In this document: positions 36,399-44,297 of the stretch, piece after piece | Layout of the letters: each line of letters starts with the position of its first letter | Numbering within the stretch: position 1 is the first letter of the stretch | Origin: Janibacter sp. A1S7 | GTDB lineage: Bacteria; Actinomycetota; Actinomycetes; Actinomycetales; Dermatophilaceae | Direction of reading: 5' to 3' | Assembly: GCF_037198315.1 (NCBI RefSeq) | Contig: NZ_CP144913.1 | Span: 992,001 to 1,056,000 of the forward strand | Length of the DNA stretch: 64,000 bases | Notes under the pieces: model-generated | The model's input: the letters and a program-made list of their open reading frames with translations, nothing else | Database searches by the model: none | What the model was told of the DNA's origin: nothing | Translations under genes and position numbers: made by a program

Positions 36399-36443
36399 CA
36401 TGACCGGGGCCGGCATCCGCCGTGGATGTCGGCCCTCGTCATG
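36399..36443 (+). terminator. Long hairpin between khpA and rimM
   Basis: A 12-bp stem (36407-36418 with 36424-36435, one G-U pair, loop GCCGT) is extended by an outer CATGAC/GTCATG stem (36399-36404 with 36438-36443). No U tract follows. It starts 27 bp after the khpA stop and ends 23 bp before the rimM -10, so it separates the two transcription units. Confidence 0.6.
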
Positions 36444-36466
36444 TCCCGGTGCATGGGGAAGGGACG

Positions 36467-36472
36467 TATCTT
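36467..36472 (+). promoter_or_regulatory. -10 element of rimM-trmD (leaderless)
   Basis: TATCTT is followed by 7 nt and then the rimM ATG at 36480. Confidence 0.5.
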
Positions 36473-36479
36473 GGCCCGC

Positions 36480-37028
36480 ATGAACGCAACCGAGCGCCAC
36501 GTCGTCGCCCGGATCGGCAAGCCCCACGCGTTGCGTGGTGAGGTGACCGTCCAGCTGCACACCGACGACCCCGAGTCCCGCTTCGTCCCCGGCGCCGTCT
36601 TCGACACCCGTGCGGAGGTCGGCTCCGGCGTCCCCCGGCAGCTGACCCTGGCGACGGCCCGGGTCCACCAGGGCATCTGGCTGCTGGGTTTCGAGGGGAT
36701 CCCCGACCGCACCGGCGCCGAGTCCCTGCGTGGCACGCGCCTGGTCCTCACCGAGGCGGACACGACCGGGGAGGTCGACGACGAGGGCTGGTACGAGGAG
36801 GACCTCGTCGGCCTGATGGCGCGCACCCCCGACGGCGTGGCCATCGGCGAGGTCATCGCCCTCGAGATCGGTGGGGCGCAGGACCGGCTCGTGCTGCGTC
36901 GCCCCGACGGGGGCGAGGCCCTCGTCCCCTTCGTCGAGGCGATCGTGCCGGAGGTCGACCCGTCGGCCGGCCGGCTGGTCGTCGACGCGCCCCCCGGCCT
37001 GCTCGACCTCGATGCGAAGGGGGAGTGA
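36480..37028 (+). CDS. rimM: Ribosome maturation factor RimM
   Basis: RimM binds S19 and helps mature the 30S head domain. The 182-aa protein has [22 protein letters not shown] at the N-terminus, and the C-terminal PRC-barrel part with [29 protein letters not shown]. The last codons contain a CGAAGGGGG copy (37015) that also acts as the purine-rich ribosome site for trmD. The stop overlaps the trmD GTG. Confidence 0.96.
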   Translation: MNATERHVVARIGKPHALRGEVTVQLHTDDPESRFVPGAVFDTRAEVGSGVPRQLTLATARVHQGIWLLGFEGIPDRTGAESLRGTRLVLTEADTTGEVDDEGWYEEDLVGLMARTPDGVAIGEVIALEIGGAQDRLVLRRPDGGEALVPFVEAIVPEVDPSAGRLVVDAPPGLLDLDAKGE

Positions 37029-38230
37029 GCGTGCGCATCGACGCCATCTCGATCTTCCCGGACTATCTCGCACCGCTGGACCTCTCGCTCATCGGTCGGG
37101 CCCGTCGGGAGAAGATCCTGGAGGTGCGGGTGCACGACCTGCGCGACTTCACCCACGACCGGCACCGCACGGTGGACGACACCCCCTACGGCGGCGGCGC
37201 CGGGATGGTCATGAAGCCCCAGCCGTGGAGCGAGGCGCTCGCCCACGTCCTCGACTCCGCCGACGAGACGACGGGCACGGCGCCGGTGCTCATCGTCCCC
37301 GGGCCCGGTGGGGAGCGCTTCACCCAGGCGCTGGCGCACGAGCTCGCCCGGGCACCGTGGCTGGCCTTCGCGTGCGGGCGTTACGAGGGGATCGACGAGC
37401 GCACCTACGAGTGGGCGGCCGAACGCATGCCGGTGCGGGTCGTGTCCCTGGGGGACTACGTCCTCAACGGCGGTGAGGTCGCCGTTCTCGCGATGGTCGA
37501 GGCCATCGGACGACTCCTGCCCGGTGTGGTCGGCAACGCGGACTCGCTCATCGAGGAGTCCCACGAAGGGGGCCTGCTCGAGTACCCGATCTACACCAAG
37601 CCGGCGACGTGGGACGGCGGTGACGGCGTGGAGCGGGCGGTGCCCGACGTCCTGCTCGGTGGCAACCACGCCGCCATCGCCCGGTGGCGTCACGAGCAGC
37701 GGCTCGCGCGCACGGCTGCACGGCGACCCGACCTGTTGCACGCCGCTGCCACGTCCAGCGACCTGACCGACCTCGACCACGCCATCGCGACGCCGTCCGA
37801 CGCACCGGAGCTGGCCGTGCTGCAGAAGGCCTGCTGGATCGAGATGGTCACGCCCGCCGAGGACTGGTGGGGGGCTCCGGCCGAGGACGCCGGCACGGTC
37901 GCCGAGAACCTCGGGCAGTGGACGACCCACCTCTTCCGGTCCGAGGGACGACTGGTCATGTCCGTGCGCGTACGACGAGACCCCCACCGACCGACGACCT
38001 GGCAGATCGGTCGGATCATGGTGGTGCCGGACCTGCAACGTCAGGGTCTCGGCCGCGCCCTGCTCGCCCACGCCGAGGCCCTGGCTCCCGCGGACATCAC
38101 GACGTTCTGGCTCAACACGGGTGCCGACCAGCCCCGACTGCTGAAGATCTACAAGAAGGCCGGGTACCGGGTCATCGGGTCCGGTGCCGCTGCGGGCACC
38201 GTCGACCTCGTGCGTCGGCGGAACTCCTGA
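37025..38230 (+). CDS. trmD: tRNA (guanine(37)-N1)-methyltransferase TrmD fused to a GNAT domain
   Basis: Residues about 1-235 are a complete TrmD, which makes m1G37 in tRNA and prevents frameshifting: [49 protein letters not shown] and the C-terminal [16 protein letters not shown]. Residues about 252-401 form a GNAT acyltransferase domain with motif [23 protein letters not shown] and a following [20 protein letters not shown]. The frame is continuous with no stop or plausible internal start between them. TrmD alone is about 230-250 aa. The acceptor of the GNAT part is unknown. GTG 37025 overlaps rimM; GTG 37031 is possible. Confidence 0.93.
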   Translation: MSVRIDAISIFPDYLAPLDLSLIGRARREKILEVRVHDLRDFTHDRHRTVDDTPYGGGAGMVMKPQPWSEALAHVLDSADETTGTAPVLIVPGPGGERFTQALAHELARAPWLAFACGRYEGIDERTYEWAAERMPVRVVSLGDYVLNGGEVAVLAMVEAIGRLLPGVVGNADSLIEESHEGGLLEYPIYTKPATWDGGDGVERAVPDVLLGGNHAAIARWRHEQRLARTAARRPDLLHAAATSSDLTDLDHAIATPSDAPELAVLQKACWIEMVTPAEDWWGAPAEDAGTVAENLGQWTTHLFRSEGRLVMSVRVRRDPHRPTTWQIGRIMVVPDLQRQGLGRALLAHAEALAPADITTFWLNTGADQPRLLKIYKKAGYRVIGSGAAAGTVDLVRRRNS

Positions 38231-38231
38231 C

Positions 38232-38588
38232 CTACAGGCAGGCGGGCAGCCAGATCCGCAACCCGACCTCGACGACCACCGTCGCCGCGAGGGCGAGCGT
38301 CAGCCAGATCCAGCCGCGCGCGCGGTGCCCGAGGGAAAGCAGCGCGCCCGGGATCACCAGGAGCAGGAAGACCACCGGCAGGCCTGCCTGCAGCACCGGC
38401 CCGACGGTGTCCACCCCGGTACAGGACGGCAGGCCGGACTGCTCGATGCCGATCAGGGCACGCGCTCTGGCGGTCAGCACCGCCGCAGCCGGAACGAGGA
38501 GAACGAGGGTGAGGACGGCGCCGATCCCGCGAGCAATGCGGCTGCCCTCGCCCGCCGGGGCCTCGACGGTTACTCGATTTCTGGTCAC
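38232..38588 (-). CDS. Small membrane protein, unknown
   Basis: This 118-aa protein has three hydrophobic segments (IGAVLTLVLLVPAAAVLTA, AGLPVVFLLLVIPGALLSL, WIWLTLALAATVVVEVGL) and an extracytoplasmic loop with a cysteine (GLPSCTGVD); a second cysteine is next to last. I do not recognise a family. GTG 38588 has AGAGGA 7 nt upstream and is the best start. It is the only minus-strand gene in the rpsP to rnhB region. Confidence 0.7.
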   Translation of the reverse strand: MTRNRVTVEAPAGEGSRIARGIGAVLTLVLLVPAAAVLTARARALIGIEQSGLPSCTGVDTVGPVLQAGLPVVFLLLVIPGALLSLGHRARGWIWLTLALAATVVVEVGLRIWLPACL

Positions 38589-38596
38589 GCGCGTCC

Positions 38597-38607
38597 TCTG
38601 GCAGACT
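38597..38607 (+). promoter_or_regulatory. Probable rplS promoter element
   Basis: The same TCTGGCAGACT as before rpsP lies 156 nt before the rplS ATG. It overlaps the 5' flank of the divergent membrane-protein gene. Confidence 0.4.
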
Positions 38608-38655
38608 TGGTCATCGCGCTCATGACACCGCCCCTGCCACAGGGGGAGTGTCGGG

Positions 38656-38682
38656 CCCGGGACCGCTCTCCGGTGGTCCGGG
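38656..38682 (+). promoter_or_regulatory. Hairpin in the rplS leader
   Basis: CCCGGgACC (38656-38664) pairs with GGTCCGGG (38675-38682), an 8-bp stem with one bulge. It may be an L19 autoregulatory element, but I cannot match it to a known leader. Confidence 0.35.
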
Positions 38683-38763
38683 ACGGCACGCGGCGGTGAG
38701 CACGACCTCCACACTACTGACGAGGGCGGACGACCTGTGGCGTTCGCGGGAAGCGACAACGCC

Positions 38764-39120
38764 ATGCAGCGTTTCGACGAGATCGACAAGGCCTCCATCC
38801 GGGACGACGTCCCCGAGTTCCGTGCCGGTGACACCGTCAAGGTGCACGTGAAGGTCATCGAGGGCAGCCGCTCGCGTATCCAGGTCTTCCAGGGCGTCGT
38901 CATCCGTCGCCACGGCGGCGGCGTCGGCGAGACCTTCACCGTCCGCAAGACCTCCTTCGGTGTCGGCATCGAGCGCACCTTCCCGGTGCACGCACCCGTC
39001 ATCGACAAGATCGAGGTCGCCACCCGTGGCGACGTGCGTCGCGCGAAGCTGTACTACCTGCGTGACCGCAAGGGCAAGGCCGCGCGCATCCGGGAGAAGC
39101 GCGAGACCCCCGCGAAGTGA
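38764..39120 (+). CDS. rplS: 50S ribosomal protein L19
   Basis: This is a 118-aa L19 at the 30S-50S interface. [54 protein letters not shown] and [16 protein letters not shown] are diagnostic. ATG 38764 gives the usual length and has GGGAAG upstream; GTG 38737 would add nine residues. Confidence 0.97.
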   Translation: MQRFDEIDKASIRDDVPEFRAGDTVKVHVKVIEGSRSRIQVFQGVVIRRHGGGVGETFTVRKTSFGVGIERTFPVHAPVIDKIEVATRGDVRRAKLYYLRDRKGKAARIREKRETPAK

Positions 39121-39143
39121 GCTCCGGCTCCGGCAGCGGGCCG

Positions 39144-39149
39144 TAGGCT
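39144..39149 (+). promoter_or_regulatory. -10 element of the first signal peptidase (leaderless)
   Basis: TAGGCT is followed by 7 nt and then ATG 39157. A perfect 15-bp inverted repeat begins 32 nt into the coding sequence. Confidence 0.5.
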
Positions 39150-39156
39150 GACCTCG

Positions 39157-39786
39157 ATGTCGACCGAGCCCGCCCGGGATCCGCACGAGACGACCCCCGC
39201 CGGTGATCCGGCGGGGGTCGTCCCACGTCCGGACCGACGCCTCCTGCTCGAGGTCGGCGTGGGCATCCTGCTCCTCGTCCTGGTGCGGGTCCTCGTCATC
39301 GAGTCCTTCCACGTGCCGAGCGGCTCGATGGCGCCGACGATCCGGCCCGGGGACCGCGTCGTCGTCGCCAAGATCGGTGCCGGGCCCGTCGAGCGCGGCG
39401 ACCTCATCGTCTTCGACGGCACGACGACGTTCGCGCGAGGGGCCGGAGACCCCTCGATCGACCCGGGGGAGCAGGACTACCTCAAGCGGGTCGCCGGCGT
39501 CGGCGGGGACACCGTCTCGTGCACGCCGGGCGGGGGACTGGTCGTCAACGACGAGCCGGTCGCCGAGCGGTGGTTGGCGCCCGGAGAGGTGCCGTGCGAC
39601 CACCCCTTCGACGTGGGGGTGCCGCCCGGGCGGCTGTTCGTCCTCGGCGACAACCGCTCGGAATCGAACGACTCGCGCAGCCACCTGGGCGACCCGGGAG
39701 GTGGCATGGTGCCGCTCGAGGACGTCATCGGACACGTCGTCTGGCGATACTGGCCGCTTGCGCGCACCGGTGGCCTCGGCGACTGA
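39157..39786 (+). CDS. lepB: Signal peptidase I, first copy
   Basis: LepB cleaves signal peptides of exported proteins. The 209-aa protein has a short cytoplasmic tail, one membrane helix (LLLEVGVGILLLVLVRVLVI), box B FHVPSGSMAPTIRPGDRVVV with the catalytic serine, box D with the catalytic lysine in DYLKRVAGVGGD, and box E FVLGDNRSESNDSRSHLG. ATG 39157 follows TAGGCT by 7 nt. Codons 11-22 form a perfect hairpin. A second, longer signal peptidase follows 105 bp later. Confidence 0.95.
   Translation: MSTEPARDPHETTPAGDPAGVVPRPDRRLLLEVGVGILLLVLVRVLVIESFHVPSGSMAPTIRPGDRVVVAKIGAGPVERGDLIVFDGTTTFARGAGDPSIDPGEQDYLKRVAGVGGDTVSCTPGGGLVVNDEPVAERWLAPGEVPCDHPFDVGVPPGRLFVLGDNRSESNDSRSHLGDPGGGMVPLEDVIGHVVWRYWPLARTGGLGD
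39189..39222 (+). repeat. Perfect 15-bp inverted repeat in the 5' coding region of lepB
   Basis: GACGACCCCCGCCGG (39189-39203) and its exact reverse complement (39208-39222) flank a TGAT loop. It resembles a terminator hairpin without a U tract. It lies 69-102 nt after the rplS stop, so it could end rplS transcription or act on the leaderless lepB mRNA. Confidence 0.85.
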
Positions 39787-39891
39787 CACCGGCCGACACG
39801 ACGACACGGTGTCCGGTGCACACCTGCGCCGGACGAGCAGCGATACTGGAGGGGACCACGCCCGACCCGGGCGCCCTAGAGGAAGAGACCA

Positions 39892-40713
39892 GTGGCACAC
39901 GACCCCGACTCGGCACGCGCGGAGGCCGAAGAGGCACAGCGGGAGCGAGCCCGCGCCGAACGCGCGCGCCACGAGCAGGGCCTCGGCGCCAGGCTCGGCT
40001 CCGCGGTGAAGGAGGTCGTCGTCGTCCTCGCGATGGCGCTGGTGCTCTCCTTCATCGTCAAGACCTTCCTCATCCAGGCCTTCTTCATCCCGAGCGAGTC
40101 GATGGAGGACACCCTGCTGGTGGGCGATCGCGTCGTCGTCTCCAAGCTGTCGCCGACACTCGTGGACGTCGACCGTGGCGACATCGTCGTCTTCGACGAC
40201 CCGGGCAACTGGCTCGATCCGGCCCCCGAGGTCAACCGCGGCGCGGCACTGAACGCGGTACGCGACGCCCTGATGTTCGTCGGTCTGCTTCCCGACACCT
40301 CCGAGGGGCACCTGATCAAGCGTGTGATCGGTCTTCCCGGTGACCACGTCCAGTGCTGCGACTCCGAGGGGCGGCTGCTCGTCAACGGCACGGCGATCGA
40401 CGAGCAGGTCTACCTCCGGCCGGGCGCGGCCGAGAGCAACCAGGAGTTCAACATCACCGTCCCCCAGGGTCGCGTGTGGGTCATGGGTGACAACCGGGGT
40501 GACTCGTCCGACTCGCGGTACCACGACCCGGGAGGAACCGGTGCCGAGGGCTCCGTGCCCATCGACCGCATCGTCGGCAAGGCCGTGGTCATGGTGTGGC
40601 CACTGGATCGGATCGCCCGGCTCTCCGACCACGACGACGTCTTCGCCGACGTGCCGGACCCGGGCGATCGCGCCTTCGGCATGGCCCCCCGCCCGACCCC
40701 GTCGGCACGATGA
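39892..40713 (+). CDS. lepB: Signal peptidase I, second copy
   Basis: This 273-aa signal peptidase has an arginine- and glutamate-rich cytoplasmic N-terminus, one membrane helix ([20 protein letters not shown]), box [21 protein letters not shown] with the catalytic serine, catalytic lysine in [12 protein letters not shown], and box [18 protein letters not shown]. It is the form normally found between rplS and rnhB. GTG 39892 follows AGAGGAAGAGA. A GATACT at 39841-39846 may be its -10. Its stop overlaps the rnhB ATG. Confidence 0.96.
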   Translation: MAHDPDSARAEAEEAQRERARAERARHEQGLGARLGSAVKEVVVVLAMALVLSFIVKTFLIQAFFIPSESMEDTLLVGDRVVVSKLSPTLVDVDRGDIVVFDDPGNWLDPAPEVNRGAALNAVRDALMFVGLLPDTSEGHLIKRVIGLPGDHVQCCDSEGRLLVNGTAIDEQVYLRPGAAESNQEFNITVPQGRVWVMGDNRGDSSDSRYHDPGGTGAEGSVPIDRIVGKAVVMVWPLDRIARLSDHDDVFADVPDPGDRAFGMAPRPTPSAR

Positions 40714-41474
40714 CCCGCCCCGGTGCCCCGCGGTCCTCCCGGCCCAGCCTGCGACTCGAGCGCGAGCTGCAGCGGGCCGGGCACCGGGTGATCGCCGGGA
40801 TGGACGAAGTCGGGCGTGGCGCGCTCGCCGGTCCGGTCAGTGTCGGGGTCGTGGTCATCGACGAGACGAGCCCGAGCGCACCCACCGGTGTGAAGGACTC
40901 CAAGCTGCTCACCGCCGCGGCCCGCGAGCGGATGGTTCCGCGGCTGATCCGCTGGGCCCGCGCCCACTCCGTCGGTCATGCGATGCCCGGTGAGATCGAC
41001 GAGATCGGGATCATCGCTGCGCTGCGTCTGGCCGGGACGCGCGCGCTGGCCGATCTCGACCTCGTGCCGGACCTCGTGCTCCTCGACGGCAACCACGACT
41101 GGCTCACCGATCCCGAGCAGGTCGGGCTCCTCGCCGAGCTGGCCGGGCCCGTCGTGCCTCCGGTGCGCACGGTGGTCAAGGGTGACATGCGGTGCAGCTC
41201 GGTGGCCGGCGCGAGCGTGCTGGCGAAGGTGGAGCGCGACGGCATGATGGCCGAGCTGGACCGCGAGCACCCGCACTACGGGTGGGCCGGCAACAAGGGC
41301 TACTCGGCCGGCGTCCACATGGACGCCCTGTCCGTGCACGGCGCCTGTGGCCACCACCGTCGCTCCTGGTCGTTGCCCGGCCTGTGCCCCGGGGATTCCG
41401 CCGTCGTGGATGATGAGGCGGACGTCGTCGCGCGATCTGTCGGCGATCTGGTCAGCGAAGGGAGGCCGCAGTGA
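40710..41474 (+). CDS. rnhB: Ribonuclease HII
   Basis: RNase HII removes single ribonucleotides and RNA from RNA-DNA hybrids. The 254-aa protein has the catalytic acidic residues in [16 protein letters not shown], a further aspartate in VLLDGNHDW, and the last in [19 protein letters not shown], followed by [12 protein letters not shown] 40710 overlaps the lepB stop. Its stop overlaps the DUF2469 GTG. Confidence 0.96.
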   Translation: MTRPGAPRSSRPSLRLERELQRAGHRVIAGMDEVGRGALAGPVSVGVVVIDETSPSAPTGVKDSKLLTAAARERMVPRLIRWARAHSVGHAMPGEIDEIGIIAALRLAGTRALADLDLVPDLVLLDGNHDWLTDPEQVGLLAELAGPVVPPVRTVVKGDMRCSSVAGASVLAKVERDGMMAELDREHPHYGWAGNKGYSAGVHMDALSVHGACGHHRRSWSLPGLCPGDSAVVDDEADVVARSVGDLVSEGRPQ

Positions 41475-41785
41475 GCTCGGAGGATCTGGAGAAGTACGAG
41501 ACCGAGATGGAGCTCGCGCTCTACCGGGAGTACCGCGATGTCGTCCACCTGTTCAGCCACGTCGTCGAGACCGAGAGGCGCTTCTACCTCGCCAACAGCG
41601 TCGACGTGAAGGTCCGCGGGGAGGGCGCCGAGGTCTACTTCGAGGTGGTCATGGAGGACGCCTGGGTGTGGGACATCTACCGTCCTGCCCGCTTCGCCCG
41701 GCAGGTGCGGGTGGTCACCTTCAAGGACGTCAACGTCGAGGAGCTGGCGAAGTCCGAGCTCGAGGTGCCCGAGAGCCCGTTCTGA
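41471..41785 (+). CDS. DUF2469 family protein
   Basis: This 104-aa actinobacterial protein has the DUF2469 signature [39 protein letters not shown]. Its function is unknown. It is almost always encoded just after rnhB, as here (ATGA/GTGA-type overlap), and lies in the lepB-rnhB operon. Confidence 0.93.
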   Translation: MSSEDLEKYETEMELALYREYRDVVHLFSHVVETERRFYLANSVDVKVRGEGAEVYFEVVMEDAWVWDIYRPARFARQVRVVTFKDVNVEELAKSELEVPESPF

Positions 41786-41812
41786 CGGCTGGTGCAGGCC
41801 GTCGGCGTCGTG

Positions 41813-41841
41813 TTGACCGGGGGAGGATCCCACCTTAATCT
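41813..41841 (+). promoter_or_regulatory. bioY operon promoter
   Basis: TTGACC (41813-41818) and TAATCT (41836-41841) are exactly 17 bp apart, the best sigma-70-type match in the window. The last base of the -10 is the first base of a BioQ-type operator. Confidence 0.75.
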
Positions 41842-41867
41842 GAACGTCGTTCACTGAACGCCGTTCA
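41841..41867 (+). promoter_or_regulatory. Tandem BioQ-type biotin operators
   Basis: Two 13-bp palindromes, TGAACGTCGTTCA (41841-41853) and TGAACGCCGTTCA (41855-41867), fit the TGAAC-N3-GTTCA operator of the TetR-family biotin repressor BioQ of actinobacteria. They are one base apart and overlap the start-site region of the bioY promoter, where binding would block transcription. Confidence 0.85.
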
Positions 41868-41896
41868 GTCAGTCGACTCCCCACCCGAGGACACCC

Positions 41897-42520
41897 ATGG
41901 CCCGCCGCTCCCGCTCGACCTCCACCGACCTGGCCCTCATCGCTGCCTTCGCCGCCCTGATCGCCGTGGCCGCGATCCTGCCCGCGATCAGTGTCGCCGG
42001 GCCGGTACCGATCACCCTGCAGACCCTCGCGGTGCTGCTGTGCGGCGCGGTGCTGGGGGCCAGACGCGGATTCCTCGCGGTGCTGCTGTACGTCGTCGTG
42101 GGGGCCGCGGGGCTCCCGGTCTTCTCCGGCGGCGCGGGGGGCCTGGGCGTCCTCGCCGGGCCCAGTGCGGGCTATCTCATCGGCTTCCCGTTCGCGGCGG
42201 CCGCGTGCGGACTGCTCGTCGAGCGGTTGCCCCGGCGTCTCGGAGCCACGAGCATCCCAGCCGTCTTCGTGGCCGGGCTGCTCTCCAGTGCGATCTTCAT
42301 CCACACCTGCGGGATGGCCGGCCTCGTGCTGCGGGCCGACATGACCTGGGCGCAGGCCTTCGACACGGACAAGATCTTCTGGATCGGCGACGTGATCAAG
42401 AACGTCGTGATGGCCGTCGTCGCCACCGCCGTCCACCGCGCCTTCCCGACGCTGCTCCACCGCCCGCTCCCCGCGGCGCCCGGGAGCGTCCGTGCAGAGC
42501 AGGCCCGCGTCGAGGCGTGA
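41897..42520 (+). CDS. bioY: Biotin transporter substrate-binding component BioY
   Basis: BioY is the S component of the biotin ECF transporter. The 207-aa protein has six hydrophobic segments. VAGPVPITLQTLAVLLCGAVLGARRGFLAV and GGLGVLAGPSAGYLIGFPFAA are the family motifs. ATG 41897 is close behind the operators. It overlaps the ATPase gene by GTGA. The operators and the gene set together identify biotin as the cargo. Confidence 0.96.
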   Translation: MARRSRSTSTDLALIAAFAALIAVAAILPAISVAGPVPITLQTLAVLLCGAVLGARRGFLAVLLYVVVGAAGLPVFSGGAGGLGVLAGPSAGYLIGFPFAAAACGLLVERLPRRLGATSIPAVFVAGLLSSAIFIHTCGMAGLVLRADMTWAQAFDTDKIFWIGDVIKNVVMAVVATAVHRAFPTLLHRPLPAAPGSVRAEQARVEA

Positions 42521-43209
42521 GCCACCTCGAGCTGCGCTCCGCAGCGGTCCGCCCGAGTGCCGACGGTCCGGTGGTCCTGCACCCCACCACCCTCGAGCTG
42601 ACCGAGCAGCGCATCGCCCTGATCGGGGCCAACGGCTCCGGCAAGTCCACGCTGGCGCGCCTCCTCAACGGTCTGGTGCCGGCCAGCAGCGGCCAGGTGC
42701 TCGTCGACGGGCTGGACGTCGCCCACGACGGCGCCCGGGTGCGTCGCCGGGTGGGCTTCGTCTTCTCCGACCCGGCCGCGCAGCTGGTGATGCCGACCGC
42801 CGCCGAGGACGTGGCGCTCTCCCTTCGCCGCACCCATCGGGATCGGGCGGCCCGCCGTGCCGCGGCCCTGGCGACGCTGGACTCCTTCGGTCTGGTCGGA
42901 CGGGGGGACCAGAGTGTGCACACCCTCTCCGGGGGCCAGCGCCAGCTGCTCGCGCTCGCCGGGGTCCTCGCGACGTCGCCGTCGGTGCTCGTGGCCGACG
43001 AGCCCACCACCCTCCTCGACCTGCGCAACAGCCTGCTCGTCGGTGACCTGCTCCTCTCCCTCGACCAGCAGCTGGTGCTGGTCACGCACGATCTCGATCT
43101 GGCCCGGCGCTGTGATCGTGTGCTGGTGATCGACGCGGGGCGAGTGGTCCACGACGGGCCGGCCGCCGAGACGGTCGAGCAGTACCGCGCGCTGGCGCGG
43201 TCCGGATGA
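42517..43209 (+). CDS. bioM: Energy-coupling factor ATPase (BioM)
   Basis: This 230-aa ABC ATPase powers the biotin ECF transporter. Walker A is GANGSGKSTL, the Q-loop region is GFVFSDPAAQLVMPT, the ABC signature is LSGGQRQLLALAGVLA, and Walker B is VLVADEPTTLLDLRN with the H-loop in LVTHDLDLA. Only one ATPase is encoded, as in BioMNY systems. GTG 42517 overlaps bioY; the stop overlaps bioN. Confidence 0.94.
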   Translation: MSHLELRSAAVRPSADGPVVLHPTTLELTEQRIALIGANGSGKSTLARLLNGLVPASSGQVLVDGLDVAHDGARVRRRVGFVFSDPAAQLVMPTAAEDVALSLRRTHRDRAARRAAALATLDSFGLVGRGDQSVHTLSGGQRQLLALAGVLATSPSVLVADEPTTLLDLRNSLLVGDLLLSLDQQLVLVTHDLDLARRCDRVLVIDAGRVVHDGPAAETVEQYRALARSG

Positions 43210-43817
43210 GCACCCCGGCGCTCCTGGGCGCCTACCGACCGGGCACGACCTGGCTGCACCGGCTCGGTCCGGGCGCCAAGTTGCTCGGGCTGTGCGCCTG
43301 CGCGGTGCTGCTCGTCGCGGTGCGCTGGCCGCCGCTGGCCGTCGGCGCAGTGATCGTGGCGCTCGCCTTGGCGTTCACCTCCGGCATCGGGTGGCGAGGG
43401 GCGGTCCGCACGCTGCGCGGGGTCCTCCTGGTCGCCGTGCTGCTCGGGGGATGGTTGATCTGGCAGCACGGGTGGGAGCGTGCGCTCGACTCGCTCGGCG
43501 ACCTGCTGGCCCTGGTGCTGCTCGCCTCCGTGCTCACCAGGACCACCTCGGTCGACGAGATGCTCGACACCGTCACCCGGGCGTTGATGCCCTTTCGTCG
43601 CCTCGGCGCCGACCCGGAGCGCACAGCGCTGACCTTCTCGCTGATGATCCGCGCGATCCCCAGCACCCTCGAGGTCGCCGAGGAGACCCGTCAGGCCGCC
43701 CTCGCCCGCGGGATGACGCGCAGTCCTCGGGCCCGGCTGGTGCCGCTGGTCATCCGTGTGGTCGCCCGCGCCCAGGCCACCGGGGAGGCGCTGGTGGCGC
43801 GCGGCGTCGACGACTGA
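43206..43817 (+). CDS. bioN: Energy-coupling factor transmembrane protein (BioN)
   Basis: This 203-aa ECF T component couples the ATPase to BioY. It has four to five hydrophobic segments and the two coupling motifs, here LALRGM-like as AALARGMTRS and, at the end, ALVARGVDD. The N-terminus GAYRPGTTWLHRLGPGAKLLGL is typical. ATG 43206 overlaps bioM. Tandem hairpins follow the stop. Confidence 0.93.
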   Translation: MSTPALLGAYRPGTTWLHRLGPGAKLLGLCACAVLLVAVRWPPLAVGAVIVALALAFTSGIGWRGAVRTLRGVLLVAVLLGGWLIWQHGWERALDSLGDLLALVLLASVLTRTTSVDEMLDTVTRALMPFRRLGADPERTALTFSLMIRAIPSTLEVAEETRQAALARGMTRSPRARLVPLVIRVVARAQATGEALVARGVDD

Positions 43818-43832
43818 CGGACGGCGTCCACA

Positions 43833-43885
43833 GCCGGGGGCGGCCCCGGCGCTCCTCCACAGGCGGCGAAGGGAGGGCGCCGCCT
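43833..43885 (+). terminator. Tandem stem-loops after bioN
   Basis: GCCGGGG/CCCCGGC (43833-43850) and AGGCGGC/GCCGCCT (43861-43885) form two 7-bp hairpins in the 108-bp gap before yraN. They lack U tracts. Confidence 0.5.
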
Positions 43886-43925
43886 GCTCCCGCGCGTGGC
43901 TTGACTGGGCTCGGAGGTGGTCGAG

Positions 43926-44297
43926 ATGACCGAGCAAGCATCCGCACGAGCGGCTCTGGGAGCGGCCGGCGAGGACATGGCGCAGCAATACCTCACCGAC
44001 CGGGGGATGGTCCTGCTGGACCGCAACTGGCGCTGCCGCGAGGGCGAGATCGACCTCGTCCTGCGCGACGACGACACGGTGGTCGTGTGCGAGGTGAAGA
44101 CCCGCCGCACGAGGACCTTCGGCGACCCGATCCAGGCGATCACGCCGGTGAAGCTGGCCCGGCTGCGTCGCCTGGCCGGGTGCTGGCTCGCCGACCACTC
44201 CGCGCCCGCGGGAGGCGTCCGTCTCGACGTCGTCGCCCTGCTGCAGCACCCCGACGGCAGCTTCTCGGTGGACCACCGCGCCGGGGTGGGGCAGTGA
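43926..44297 (+). CDS. yraN: YraN family (UPF0102) nuclease-fold protein
   Basis: This 123-aa protein has a restriction-endonuclease-like fold. Motifs are GEDMAQQYLTDRGMVLLDRNWRCREGEIDLVLRDD and VVVCEVKTRRT, which hold the D..ExK-type acidic and lysine residues. Its function is unproven; it is linked to DNA uptake and repair by neighbourhood. ATG 43926 has GGAGG 8 nt upstream and is preferred to GTG 43917. The stop overlaps comM. Confidence 0.92.
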   Translation: MTEQASARAALGAAGEDMAQQYLTDRGMVLLDRNWRCREGEIDLVLRDDDTVVVCEVKTRRTRTFGDPIQAITPVKLARLRRLAGCWLADHSAPAGGVRLDVVALLQHPDGSFSVDHRAGVGQ

